Source: Alkalisalibacterium limincola
Lineage (GTDB): Bacteria; Pseudomonadota; Gammaproteobacteria; Xanthomonadales; Xanthomonadaceae
DNA length: 64,000 nucleotides
Reading direction: 5' to 3'
NCBI RefSeq assembly: GCF_008017755.1
Contig: NZ_VRTS01000001.1
Coordinates: 1-64,000 of the forward strand
Both the position numbers and the translations under genes were made by a program. Of the stretch, positions 18,701-27,722 are shown one piece after another. How positions within the stretch are numbered: the first letter of the stretch is position 1; each line of letters opens with the position of its first letter. A model generated the notes under the pieces. It worked only from the letters and a program-made list of their open reading frames with translations. It searched no databases and was not told the DNA's origin.

Positions 18701-19993
18701 TCAACCCAGAATCCCCCGCATTCCCCGCATCACGTAGAAAATCAGTTCATATAGGCTTTGATCGGCATTGACGAACGGTGCGAGGAAGAAATTCCCCGAC
18801 ACCAGCCAGATAGACGCGAAGCCGAGAACGAAGCGCACACCCAAGACCAGGTTGAGCACCAGCATCATTGAAGCTGCTCCAATGACCTGACGATCTAGAC
18901 GCTTGCGCCCGGCCCCAACCGCAACAAACAGGATTAGGGCAGCCAACAGCAGCATCTCAGCCAAGGCATAAAAGCGGCCCAGCGACGGAATGTAGCTAAC
19001 GAAGTTGACCACCCCGTAGAGGAGCATTCCGAACACAAGCAGGCTGCGCACCAGGCCCTGATCGCGCAGGCCGCCGCGCCAGACCATCCAGCTGGCGCTG
19101 ACGGTGAAGAAAGCGGCCGTGAGCCAGTGGTTTATTTGCAGGAACCAGATCGCAGAGTTCTTGCGGTCCTCCATTACGTCTGGGTTGGTGTCTACGGCGC
19201 CGATATAGCTGGATGCGCGCTCCTCGATCGGCAAGGGAAGATAGCCCATCAAGGTCTGCACAGCAGCCAGGTCAAGCGCCGAACCCACCATCGACACCAG
19301 GAAGAAAACATAGACGGCGATCCCAAAGCGACGAACCAGGAAGTAAATGGCCGTGACGGCGCAAGCAAGCCAGAATGAGAAGTGGATGAAGGGAGTAGCC
19401 AAAATAACGAGCAGATACTTGCCCCTCCCGGTCGCATGGTAGTGCAGGAAACCAAACACGAAGACGTGAAGCGCAGTCCACATTCGCACCCCGTTAAGAC
19501 CCATGCCGATGTTGACATGGAAGGCATACGCCACAAGTAGGAAAACCAGCAGGGCGCCAATCCGTCCGGGGATCCGATCAATCAAGAACCATACGTTGCG
19601 TGTGTATACATAGCCAAAAAGTATCCCGAATGAAGCGAAGAGCACCCACTGCTCGTCGGTCACTCGCGAGATGACATAGGTAAGCAAGGGCTGGTAGAGG
19701 TCTTGGTAGTGGCTGCCTTGCGCGAAAAACAAACCAAGGAGTTCGCTCAGCCTAAGGTCAGCCTGGTGAAACTCCCGCAGCCACTCAGCATACCTGACGG
19801 AATCAGATGCTGAGTTCGCTGCAATATAGAAAACCGCGCCGAAGTAGACGGTGAATATCCACACCAGATTGCGCGACGCTGGATCTCGCGGACGCATGAG
19901 CGCCAACACGACTGCCACGAAGGGTGCCAGCAGCGCCAGCAGGTACAGGCGCGCGGATCGACCTGGTGTCGATCTCAAGACTACGCGCTGCAT
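18701..19993 (-). CDS. wzy: EpsG/Wzy-like polysaccharide polymerase candidate
   Basis: Very hydrophobic protein of 430 residues with about ten to twelve membrane segments, resembling the EpsG family of polymerases. Family-like features are the segment FGAVFYIAANSASDSVRYAEW with a periplasmic loop after the second helix, YQPLLTYVISRVT, and the short motif ATPFIHFSFWLA, which places a His at a membrane boundary. Such proteins join repeat units in the periplasm in Wzx/Wzy-type systems. It is the only polymerase candidate among the transferases, which supports the role. The ATG at 19993 gives MQRVVLRSTPGRS just before the first helix; the longer frame to 20197 overlaps the upstream gene and is not hydrophobic. 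Confidence 0.78.
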   Translation of the reverse strand: MQRVVLRSTPGRSARLYLLALLAPFVAVVLALMRPRDPASRNLVWIFTVYFGAVFYIAANSASDSVRYAEWLREFHQADLRLSELLGLFFAQGSHYQDLYQPLLTYVISRVTDEQWVLFASFGILFGYVYTRNVWFLIDRIPGRIGALLVFLLVAYAFHVNIGMGLNGVRMWTALHVFVFGFLHYHATGRGKYLLVILATPFIHFSFWLACAVTAIYFLVRRFGIAVYVFFLVSMVGSALDLAAVQTLMGYLPLPIEERASSYIGAVDTNPDVMEDRKNSAIWFLQINHWLTAAFFTVSASWMVWRGGLRDQGLVRSLLVFGMLLYGVVNFVSYIPSLGRFYALAEMLLLAALILFVAVGAGRKRLDRQVIGAASMMLVLNLVLGVRFVLGFASIWLVSGNFFLAPFVNADQSLYELIFYVMRGMRGILG

Positions 19994-20030
19994 CGCGCTG
20001 ACTCCGCCGTAGTCTGCATATCCATCATGC

Positions 20031-21164
20031 TCAGCGCCGCAGCCCGCACGCCAACGCGTCATCCGCCAAGCGATCAAACTCCCGGACCACGTTAGAGATG
20101 TCATATTGCTCCGGCCGCTCGATCTGCAGTGCCTCGTCGTATTGGCCGGACAGGAACTGTTCGATAACCTTGACCCCCAGCTTATTGCCGTGAACATTGA
20201 GGATCGGTCGCCCGCACAGCCAGTAGTCGATCAACTTGCTGGGCGTTTGTCGGGCACCAACGTTTTCGAAGTTGACAACGAAGTCCATGGATGCGAGAGC
20301 CTCCATCACCTGCGGTCGTGGAAGGACCCCACGTAGAATGATCCGCGGATCTCGCTTAGCAAATGGGGCCACCAGCTCCGGGCTCTTGGTGAATACGTGA
20401 AACTCGAAAGCTCCCTTCCGCTCAACCAGATGCTGGAGAAAGCCACTAGGGTCGCGTCGCCCCGGTATGAACAGTCCGGCGTAGGCAAACCGCACCACTC
20501 CATCACTTCGCGGCGAGATCGCCTTGAGGTGCGCGTAATCGGCAATGCGAAAACCCTGCGGTATCACGTGGATCTTGTCGCGGAATTCGGGGTAGTAAGC
20601 GACCCTGGCCCCCTCCACAGGCACCACGATGGCGTCGGCACGCCGGCAGAATGACTTCTCCGGAAACCGGAAGTAGGGCATAACAGGAAAAGAGTCATTC
20701 TCCGCGCCCATGTAAGGGTCACCACAATCTGCGAGCCACACATCCGCAGGTAGGCGTCCGCGGCGATGCGCGCGCGCCACCCCCCAGTGGACAGGATGCG
20801 GCGCGGCGATTGAAATCAGTACGTCATGCCGAGGCAACGATTCCAAAGCCTTGGCCGTCCGCCAGAGCAGCTGAATAGAGGGATAATCGAATGCCAGGAG
20901 CAGCGCTCGCCGCACCGCGCGCAGCACCAAGTTCTGCTTGCCACGGAACGAAGTGGGAATCTCGGGCCACGACTCCTGAGCCAGATCGACCATCGTCATT
21001 CCATACTGGCGCGCAAGGGCCTCCTGTTCTGGATGACGAGGCGTCAGCACGGTCACCAGGTGACCCTGCCTGCACAGTTCCTTGGCCAGTTCCGTTGTGC
21101 GGTTAGCACGAGGAGAGTTGCCCGGGTGGAACGAGCGGCTGACAAGCAAGTACCTTTTAGCCAT
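20031..21164 (-). CDS. GT4-like glycosyltransferase
   Basis: Protein of 377 residues beginning MAKRYLLVSRSFHPGNSPR, with the N-terminal loop of the GT-B glycosyltransferase superfamily. The C-terminal domain includes VRFAYAGLFIPGRRDP near residue 225, and the stretch TPSKLIDYWLCGRPILNVHG near residue 320 corresponds to the donor-binding helix and strand, with K-x-x-D-Y instead of the usual E-x7-E. Sugar donor and linkage are unknown. The stop codon lies about 37 bases upstream of the polymerase ATG. Confidence 0.8.
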   Translation of the reverse strand: MAKRYLLVSRSFHPGNSPRANRTTELAKELCRQGHLVTVLTPRHPEQEALARQYGMTMVDLAQESWPEIPTSFRGKQNLVLRAVRRALLLAFDYPSIQLLWRTAKALESLPRHDVLISIAAPHPVHWGVARAHRRGRLPADVWLADCGDPYMGAENDSFPVMPYFRFPEKSFCRRADAIVVPVEGARVAYYPEFRDKIHVIPQGFRIADYAHLKAISPRSDGVVRFAYAGLFIPGRRDPSGFLQHLVERKGAFEFHVFTKSPELVAPFAKRDPRIILRGVLPRPQVMEALASMDFVVNFENVGARQTPSKLIDYWLCGRPILNVHGNKLGVKVIEQFLSGQYDEALQIERPEQYDISNVVREFDRLADDALACGLRR

Positions 21165-21223
21165 CGCTACACTGACCCGTTAGAGATCGCTGAGCGACCA
21201 GATGACTTCTGAGATCCCGCACG

Positions 21224-22267
21224 TCAGAGATCTTCGTAAATTGAAACGAGTTTTCTGACAACCACCGAGGCATCATGGACACTCTCGACAAATTCGCGCC
21301 CCTGTTGCGCCGATTCCTGGAGCTGCATCGGCGTCAACCCAAGTACGCTTTTGAGGACTTCGTATATCGAATCTGGATCCGCGTTAAAGAACGGCAGCTC
21401 GGGTCCAACGGGGAAATGCTCTAGATAGGAATCTCGAATGGAAACCACAGTGGGACGACCAATAGCAAGGGCCTCGATGGATGCAGTTCCGTACCAGCCT
21501 CCAACGATTTGATCGATGAAGATGTGACATTTCCGGTATCGACTTTTCAATTCCTCATGCGACACGCCTTCAACAAGGTCAAGTTCTATCGCATAACCTT
21601 CGTCTTTTAATCGCTCAACTGCATCAAGTATGTACGATGTACCCTTATTCCCCCGATGGGTGGGGGCGTGCATTAGCCTAAAGGATCCATCGAATTCCGG
21701 CAAAGGCGTGAAGTCGTATTGCTCCATGTCGATTGCCAACGGCAGCAATTCTGAGTCAGTAACAAACTCCGAATAGCAAGGGGCGCAGACCAACAACTTA
21801 TCTACGTATTTACGCTCGCGCGCCAGACGCTTATCAATCATACGATCAGTGACCACGCCTTCCTCTGGCGTCTGCTTGTAACGAACATTTGTCCACTTAT
21901 ACTTGCCAACACTCACTCCATATTTTTGAACGTCACTACCTAGATATTCCATCACCACCTTCTTTCCAAGCATTCGATAAAGCGGCAAATCCCATTGACC
22001 CTTGGCCAGCGTTATTCCAAAGTAGAAATGGAATATATCATAGGCAAAAAAACAATACCCAAGGTAGATGCGCGTCCATGCATGCCTTGTAATTTTTTGA
22101 AACAGATTCCCTCCATGAGGCAATGAGACGTCTGTCACCCTGCAAAATGAATCTGGTCTGGTTACCGATACCGCCTCATAGCCGAACCGACGAAGGTACA
22201 TGGCGAGAACGCCGGACTGAGTTCCGTAATTAACCAGCCCGTGAAAGATTCGCGGCTTCGTTTTCAC
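21224..22267 (-). CDS. glycosyltransferase, low-GC
   Basis: Protein of 347 residues that looks like a GT-B glycosyltransferase. The N-terminus is KPRIFHGLVNYGTQSGVLAMYL, and the donor side includes FRLMHAPTHRGNKGTSYIL near residue 200 and GGWYGTASIEALAIGRPTVV near residue 265, with the conserved E-A-L-A-x-G-x-P element. This gene is clearly richer in A+T than its neighbours, which suggests a different origin. Its ATG overlaps the stop of the flippase gene by four bases. The acceptor is unknown; the protein is one of five non-initiating transferases in the locus. Confidence 0.8.
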   Translation of the reverse strand: MKTKPRIFHGLVNYGTQSGVLAMYLRRFGYEAVSVTRPDSFCRVTDVSLPHGGNLFQKITRHAWTRIYLGYCFFAYDIFHFYFGITLAKGQWDLPLYRMLGKKVVMEYLGSDVQKYGVSVGKYKWTNVRYKQTPEEGVVTDRMIDKRLARERKYVDKLLVCAPCYSEFVTDSELLPLAIDMEQYDFTPLPEFDGSFRLMHAPTHRGNKGTSYILDAVERLKDEGYAIELDLVEGVSHEELKSRYRKCHIFIDQIVGGWYGTASIEALAIGRPTVVSIRDSYLEHFPVGPELPFFNADPDSIYEVLKSVLGLTPMQLQESAQQGREFVESVHDASVVVRKLVSIYEDL

Positions 22268-23780
22268 TTGCTTTCCCCAAGAAATAGAAGGTAGCGCATC
22301 CCAGGGATCCGCTTTGCTATTGTGATTAGAGGGTTTTCTGCCGGGAGTCTATGAGCAAGACCGCGCATGCTCCAGAGTGCACCACTAACGCAGATCGTCG
22401 CACCGGATATCAGCGCCATTGCTCCGTCAAGGAAGTGCTGACCGACGAAAGCCAATGTAATTAGACTTGCCGCCGACACCACCATGCGAATAACTGCACG
22501 TGACCAATGGAAGCCGATCAGCCGGTATCCAACCCACGCCATGCCCGCTGTATAGAACAGATAGCAAAGGGCGAAAGCATACGCCGCGCCTACCACACCG
22601 TGCCGTGGCACCAGCCAAGTTGCCAGCAATGCCTGAAGGGACAGGAAGATAGCCTCCGTCGCCATGAACCAACGCCCCGCGCCCATCGAGAGCTGGATGA
22701 ACCCCATCGGCCAGGACAGTACCCGTCCGAACACGCCCAGCACCATCCACACCAGCACATCCGCCGCAGGCGCGAACTCGGCCGAATAGAGCGCCCACAC
22801 CACCCACTTCGCGATGCCAACGTGCCCAGCAACCCCGGCAGGGCCAGGAGTATGCCGATTTCGGTCTGTTCGTTGACCGCGCGCATCGCGGCCGCGCGGT
22901 CATGAATCACGGACGTCAAGCGCGGATAGAAGTCGGCGCCCATCGCGCCCAGCACGAAGCCCGCAAACAGGCCGGACAGAGCCCAAGCGGCCTGGTAGAT
23001 GCCCGCCGCGTCCACGCCCAAGGTGCGCGCGATCAACGTGCGCGTGTACAGGTCAAGCGCAAGGGTGAGCACACCGCCCCACATCATCGCAGCGCCGAGC
23101 CCCAGAAGCGGCTTGGCTTCGGCGATGGCTACACTCCAGTCCATCGCCACCGCTGGCACTTCCACGCGGCGTGCAAACCACCAACTGCACAGCAAGGTCG
23201 CCGCCGCATTTGCCAGCAGCACCGGCACGATGCCGTCCTCGCGCAGCCAGGAGTACAGGGCGATGGTGATGGCGGTGTTAAGTACCGCCGCAGCCACCTG
23301 CACGCGGGCGATATCGCCGATCCGGCGCAACCCCTGCAACAAACCCAATTGCCCGTTGCTTACTGCAGTCAGCAGCAACATGCCGCCCAGCACCGCCAGC
23401 GCCCAGGCATGCTGCGTGGACTCGAACATCAGGCGGCTCAGAGGGATCGCCAGCGCGATGCTGGCCAGCCACCCCAATGCGCCGGTGGCCCAGACCAGCC
23501 GTCGCAACATGCGGACGGTGCGTGCCACGGCCTGCGGATCGTTCTTGCCCTGCGCCTGGGCGATCGCGCGCACCGCGCTGCCCTGCAAGCCAAGACCGGT
23601 GACGGTGCCCAGCAGGCTGGTAGCCGAGGTGTACAAGCCGATCACACCCACGCCTGCCGGCCCCAGCAGCACCGCAACCACCTTTACGCGGAGCAAAGCC
23701 ACCAAATAGTTGATCGCCTGCGCGCCGCCAATGATGGAAGACGAGCGCAGGATCTGGCCGTAGGAATTGCCTTGGGACAT
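22264..23780 (-). pseudogene. wzx: Wzx-type oligosaccharide flippase, single frameshift
   Basis: Polytopic membrane protein of the MATE/polysaccharide-transporter superfamily that would move undecaprenyl-linked repeat units to the periplasm. From the ATG at 23780 the frame gives IIGGAQAINYLVALLRVKV, RTLGVDAAGIYQAAWALSG and onward to ILLALPGLLGTLA, then changes frame at about 22812-22818. The second frame continues with KWVVWALYSAEFAPAADVLV to the stop at 22264. Adding one base gives about 505 residues with some 12-14 helices, similar to WzxE-type translocases. There are no other stops. The locus needs a flippase and no second copy is seen, which favours a sequencing indel over loss of function. 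Confidence 0.8.
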
Positions 23781-23784
23781 GGGA

Positions 23785-24879
23785 TCAAGCGGCTGCCCGC
23801 ACCGCCTCCATCACCCGCGCCGCATCATCCATATGCAAATGCGGCCCCATCGGCAAACTCAACACTGCATCCGCCATGCGCGACGCAACCGGAAACGCGT
23901 CCGGCGCAAACCCCGCCTCCGCGTATGCGGCCTGCCTGTGCGGTGGAATCGGGTAATGGATCAGCGAACCCACGCCCGCCTCGGTCAACTTCGCCTGCAA
24001 GGCATCGCGCTGCGCATGCCGCACCACGAACAGGTGCCAAACGGGCTCCGCCCACGCGGGCACTTCAGGCAGAACCAAATCCGTCGCTGCCAGCCCGTCT
24101 AGATACTGGCGCGCGATGGCCGCACGCCTCACGTTCCATGCATCGAGATGCTTCAACTTGACGCGCAGCACCGCCGCCTGAACTGGATCCAGACGGCTGT
24201 TCCAGCCCTGCACTTCGTTGACATACTTCACCCGCGAACCGTAGTTGCGTAGGACGCGCAGACGGTCGGCGATAGTGGGATCGTTGGTGGTGACCGCGCC
24301 ACCGTCGCCCAGCGCGCCCAGGTTCTTGCCGGGATAGAAGCTCCATGCAACCGCATCACCATGCCCGCCGATGCGCGTGCCCTTGTAACGCGCGCCATGA
24401 GCCTGCGCGCCGTCTTCCAGCACACGCAAACCGCGCTTGCGGGCGATGACGAGAATCGCATCCATGTCCGCAGGCTGGCCATACAGGTGCACCGGCAGGA
24501 TGACCCTCGTGCGTGGCGTAATGGCGGCTTCGATCAGCGACGGATCGAGATTGTAGGTGCCCTCGACTGGCTCCACCGGCACCGGCGTCGCACCGCACTG
24601 GCTGACTGCGAGCCAAGTGGCGATGTAAGTGTTAGACGGGACGATAACCTCATCGCCCGGGCCGACTTCCATGGCGCGTAACGCCAAGTGCAGCGCATCC
24701 AGCCCATTGGCCACGCTGACGCAATGAGCCGCGCCGCACCATTGGGCGTATTCCGCTTCGAATGCATCGACTTCGGGCCCGAGGATGTACCAGCCCGAAT
24801 CGACTACGCGGGCTATCGCCTCAGCGATCTCCTCGCGCAGTTCCACATGCGGAGCTTTTAGGTCGAGGAACGGGATCAT
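23785..24879 (-). CDS. fdtB: FdtB/QdtB-type dTDP-3-keto-6-deoxyhexose aminotransferase
   Basis: DegT/DnrJ/EryC1/StrS family enzyme of 364 residues. The N-terminus [17 protein letters not shown] is characteristic of 3-aminotransferases for dTDP-3-keto sugars. [12 protein letters not shown] near residue 55 is the cofactor phosphate loop, [15 protein letters not shown] near residue 155 carries the PLP-contacting Asp, and [15 protein letters not shown] near residue 185 holds the Schiff-base lysine. It overlaps the isomerase gene by four bases; the pair makes dTDP-Fuc3N or dTDP-Qui3N from the product of rfbB. Which epimer is made depends on the isomerase and cannot be told here. Confidence 0.87.
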   Translation of the reverse strand: MIPFLDLKAPHVELREEIAEAIARVVDSGWYILGPEVDAFEAEYAQWCGAAHCVSVANGLDALHLALRAMEVGPGDEVIVPSNTYIATWLAVSQCGATPVPVEPVEGTYNLDPSLIEAAITPRTRVILPVHLYGQPADMDAILVIARKRGLRVLEDGAQAHGARYKGTRIGGHGDAVAWSFYPGKNLGALGDGGAVTTNDPTIADRLRVLRNYGSRVKYVNEVQGWNSRLDPVQAAVLRVKLKHLDAWNVRRAAIARQYLDGLAATDLVLPEVPAWAEPVWHLFVVRHAQRDALQAKLTEAGVGSLIHYPIPPHRQAAYAEAGFAPDAFPVASRMADAVLSLPMGPHLHMDDAARVMEAVRAAA

Positions 24880-25286
24880 GGCTTGGCGCCCACCAGTTGC
24901 AGGAATTCGCTGTAATCGCGGATGTAGTCGTTCGCGTCGTAGTAGTGCGAGGCGAAAACCAGCAGCACGGCATCGGGGGAATATTTGTACTGCGTGCCCC
25001 AGGTCATCGGGGGCATGTAAAAGCCGACATTGGGCCGATCTAGTACAAACTCTTCTTGGCGCTGACCATCATCACCAATCACCGAGATTCGGCCACGAAC
25101 ACAAACCAGAAATTGATGGCATTCGCGGTGCGCATGTTCACCACGCCTCTCCACCAACGGCACTTGATAGACGATGAAGTATCTGGCAACGGCGAATGGG
25201 ATTTGCCGCTGAAACTCACCAACCGTCAAGTTCCCTCGCTCATCAATTACGTTCGGTAACTCTATGAGCTGGAATTCGTTATTCAT
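24876..25286 (-). CDS. fdtA: dTDP-4-keto-6-deoxyglucose 3,4-ketoisomerase (FdtA/QdtA cupin)
   Basis: Small cupin of 136 residues. The signature [17 protein letters not shown] near residue 48 supplies the His residues used in catalysis, with [11 protein letters not shown] near residue 15 and [19 protein letters not shown] near residue 93. It isomerises dTDP-4-keto-6-deoxyglucose to the 3-keto sugar, which the adjacent aminotransferase then aminates. FdtA and QdtA give galacto and gluco products, and I cannot separate them by eye. Overlaps of four bases on both sides place it inside the acyl-amino-sugar block. Confidence 0.87.
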   Translation of the reverse strand: MNNEFQLIELPNVIDERGNLTVGEFQRQIPFAVARYFIVYQVPLVERRGEHAHRECHQFLVCVRGRISVIGDDGQRQEEFVLDRPNVGFYMPPMTWGTQYKYSPDAVLLVFASHYYDANDYIRDYSEFLQLVGAKP

Positions 25287-25867
25287 GCATGCAGGCCCTC
25301 CACTCGGACCGATTTTGAAAGAAATTCCGGATAGCTCTGCAATGCAAAACGTATACGTTCATTACTGATAACGAAGTGCAAGTCGTCCTCTACCGCAATA
25401 ATCTTATTTGCGCCAAAGCGCTCGTGAAAACTGACGACCTTTTCGTTCCCTGCTTTAACCGAGAAATGGCACTCGTGAAAACCGAGATGACGCAAGGCGT
25501 AGGCATATACCATGAGTGCGGACTCCATCGCCGCGCGCCGAGGCCGCCCATCTATCAGTATCCAAGAGCCCCAGCAAAAGCTTTTGCCTTGCGCGTCATA
25601 GAGGCGGACGGTGCCGATCGGCTTATTTTCACACTCGATAATGAAATAAGCTTGGCCTTCTGATGCGGCGTAGCGTTGGAGCCACGCGCGCTGCGCGCCG
25701 AGATCCTTCGTGGTTACACTGAGAAAGCGAGATTTTTCGGAATCAGTTCTCAATGAGAGGATGAACTCGGCATCGGACACCTTGGCGTCGCGGAATACGA
25801 GCGTATCCCCTACTATCCTAGCCGCCTTGCGGATCACCGGGGCACGATCAACCTTCGATTCATCCAT
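25283..25867 (-). CDS. GNAT-family N-acyltransferase, probably for the 3-amino sugar
   Basis: GNAT protein of 194 residues. The core is seen in LVFRDAKVSDAEFILSLRTD near residue 22, FIIECENKPIGTVRLYD near residue 75, the acyl-CoA loop region around DGRPRRAAMESALM near residue 105, and LGFHECHFSVKAGNEKVVSF near residue 130. It lies between a MaoC-type hydratase and the FdtA/FdtB pair with overlapping ends, so N-acylation of dTDP-3-amino-3,6-dideoxyhexose is the likeliest role. Known FdtC and QdtC enzymes have a left-handed beta-helix fold, so this would be a different solution. The ATG at 25867 is preferred over an in-frame TTG at 25876. Confidence 0.75.
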   Translation of the reverse strand: MDESKVDRAPVIRKAARIVGDTLVFRDAKVSDAEFILSLRTDSEKSRFLSVTTKDLGAQRAWLQRYAASEGQAYFIIECENKPIGTVRLYDAQGKSFCWGSWILIDGRPRRAAMESALMVYAYALRHLGFHECHFSVKAGNEKVVSFHERFGANKIIAVEDDLHFVISNERIRFALQSYPEFLSKSVRVEGLHA

Positions 25868-26324
25868 GAACTTCAAAACCTTGAGGTGTTTTTACTAGAG
25901 CCTTTCCGCTGATGACCACCACGGCTTCCTGATTCGTGCACGTGGTCTCCAGAACCAATCTCCCGGGACGGGGTGTTTCAATTACTCGGGCCATAACTGT
26001 GATTCTGTCGCCAATGAAGACAGGCGCCTCAAATTTCAATTCCTGTTGCAAGTAGATGGCACCGGGCCCAGGCAGATCATTGGCGATTACGGCGCTGATA
26101 TAGCTGGCTACCATCATCCCAGGGGCAATCCGCTTGCCAAAAATACTTTTTCGGGCAATAAATTCATCGGAGTGGATGGGATTTCGGTCGCCCGAAAGTT
26201 CCACAAACCGCTGGATATCGTCTGCGGTGATTTCGACTACTTTGATTGCGCCTCGGGATAGGTAAGGATCGTTGTTTACGTTCATCCAACTGTGCTCCGG
26301 TTTCGACCAGACATCAGGCTTCAT
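25860..26324 (-). CDS. MaoC-like hot-dog hydratase
   Basis: Hot-dog fold protein of 154 residues. The hydratase signature is complete: ITADDIQRFVELSGDRNPIH near residue 35 contains the D-x4-H catalytic pair, followed by IAPGMMVASYISAV near residue 67. Such R-specific enoyl-CoA hydratases convert crotonyl-CoA to (R)-3-hydroxybutyryl-CoA. In this context, next to a GNAT gene and amino-sugar genes, it may supply a 3-hydroxyacyl-CoA for N-acylation of an amino sugar; that is an inference. It overlaps galE by 11 bases and the GNAT gene by about 8, so it is part of the same operon and not a stray lipid gene. Confidence 0.85.
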   Translation of the reverse strand: MKPDVWSKPEHSWMNVNNDPYLSRGAIKVVEITADDIQRFVELSGDRNPIHSDEFIARKSIFGKRIAPGMMVASYISAVIANDLPGPGAIYLQQELKFEAPVFIGDRITVMARVIETPRPGRLVLETTCTNQEAVVVISGKALVKTPQGFEVHG

Positions 26325-27330
26325 TTATAAACCCGTTTGGATTCTGCTGCTGCCAACGCCAGACATCTGCGCACATCGCACTGAGTTCAAGCTTCGCGTG
26401 CCAGGACAGTCGTGCATTCGCCTCGAACGGATCGGCAGTTAACTCGGACACGTCGCCGGACCGCCGGTCTTCCACCTGCGAAGGAACTGGTCGCCCAGCC
26501 GCGATTTGGAACGCGTTTACCATCTCTCGTACGGAATAGCCGCGCCCCGTACCCAGATTGAACGCTTCGCATCCGGAGTGGGCCGCCGTGTAGTCCAGCG
26601 ACTTTAGATGTGCCACGGCCAGGTCCACTACATGCAGGTAATCCCGAATGCCGGTGCCGTCTGGCGTCGGGTAGTCGTCACCGTAGATGCGCAGGAACTC
26701 TCGCTTGCCCACCGCCACCTGCGCGATATAGGGCATGAGGTTGTTGGGTTCGCCACGTGGATCTTCGCCAATGCGCCCGCTGGAATGGGCACCCACCGGG
26801 TTGAAATAGCGCAGCAGTACCGCGCTCACTTCCGGCCGCGCAGCACACCAGTCCTGGATGAGCTGTTCCATCACCAGCTTGGTCCGGCCGTAGGGGTTGG
26901 TCGCGCGCAGCGGCGCGTTTTCCTTGATCGGAACACTGTCCGGTTGACCGTATACCGTGGCGGACGAGGAGAAGATGAGGCGCTGCACACCATGTGCTTC
27001 CATAGCCTGCATCAGGGTGATGGTGCCGCCGATGTTGTTGTCGAAGTAGCGGAGCGGCTGTTCGCAGCTTTCGCCCACCGCTTTCAGTGCGGCGAAATGG
27101 ATGACGGCATCGATACCGCCTTCGAAGACGCGGTCCAGGTCCGCGCGGTTGCGGATGTCGCCTTCCACGAAGCGCAGCGGTTTGCCGGCCAGTTCCTGCA
27201 CGCGCTCCAGCGCGATGGCGGAACTGTTGCAGAGATTGTCGATGACGGTGACGGTGTGGCCGGCTTCCAGCAGAACCACGCAGGTGTGGCTGCCGATGTA
27301 GCCAGCGCCGCCAGTGACAAGAATTCTCAC
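26314..27330 (-). CDS. galE: UDP-glucose 4-epimerase
   Basis: Extended SDR of 338 residues that interconverts UDP-Glc/UDP-Gal or the N-acetyl forms. TGGAGYIGSHTCVVLLE starts at residue 6, SSSATVYGQPDSVPI lies near residue 123 and the catalytic NPYGRTKLVMEQ near residue 146. The start is a GTG at 27330, with GGAG eight bases upstream; the frame stays open to 27762 but that stretch overlaps the ugd remnant. The downstream MaoC gene overlaps its stop. It may provide UDP-Gal or, with the TviB-type dehydrogenase, UDP-GalNAcA. Confidence 0.93.
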   Translation of the reverse strand: MRILVTGGAGYIGSHTCVVLLEAGHTVTVIDNLCNSSAIALERVQELAGKPLRFVEGDIRNRADLDRVFEGGIDAVIHFAALKAVGESCEQPLRYFDNNIGGTITLMQAMEAHGVQRLIFSSSATVYGQPDSVPIKENAPLRATNPYGRTKLVMEQLIQDWCAARPEVSAVLLRYFNPVGAHSSGRIGEDPRGEPNNLMPYIAQVAVGKREFLRIYGDDYPTPDGTGIRDYLHVVDLAVAHLKSLDYTAAHSGCEAFNLGTGRGYSVREMVNAFQIAAGRPVPSQVEDRRSGDVSELTADPFEANARLSWHAKLELSAMCADVWRWQQQNPNGFINEA

Positions 27331-27715
27331 AAGAACGACTCCGCGCCAACTCTGCCCCGCACCGAACGCCCGCGCCCGATGCCGTACTCGGCCAGCCCAG
27401 CCGCTTCGACATCCGCCGGCTCGTAGACGTTGCGACCGTCGAACGCCACGCCATCGGCCAGCGCGGCCTTGACTCTGGTGAAGTCCGGGCTGCGGAACTG
27501 CTTCCACTCGGTCACCGTTACCATAGCGTCGGCACCCTGCAGTGCGTCGCCCGCCGAATCGCAGAGCACCAGGTCGTCGCGATCGCCAAAGATCCGACGG
27601 GCCTCGTCCATCGCTTGCGGGTCGTAGGCACGGAGCTGGCGCCCGCTTCCCACAACTGCTGCAGCAGGCGGCGGTTGGAGGCCTCGCGCATGTCAAGGGC
27701 GTGGGGGTTGCGCAT
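27327..27715 (-). pseudogene. 3' remnant of a UDP-glucose 6-dehydrogenase gene
   Basis: Only the last third of a Ugd protein is encoded. The first recognisable codons read NPHALDMREASNRRLLQQLW, equivalent to the NTDDMREAPSRVL region of the intact Ugd at 43.9 kb. At about 27637-27643 the frame changes by one base, and the C-terminal domain continues with LRAYDPQAMDEARR, TVTEWKQFRSPDF and FDGRNVYEP. Nothing upstream of 27715 encodes the NAD domain, because the TviB-type gene ends at 27723. The remnant is too different from the intact gene to be a recent duplicate. It probably marks an old recombination point at the edge of the sugar block. Confidence 0.75.
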
Positions 27716-27722
27716 GGAGGCG

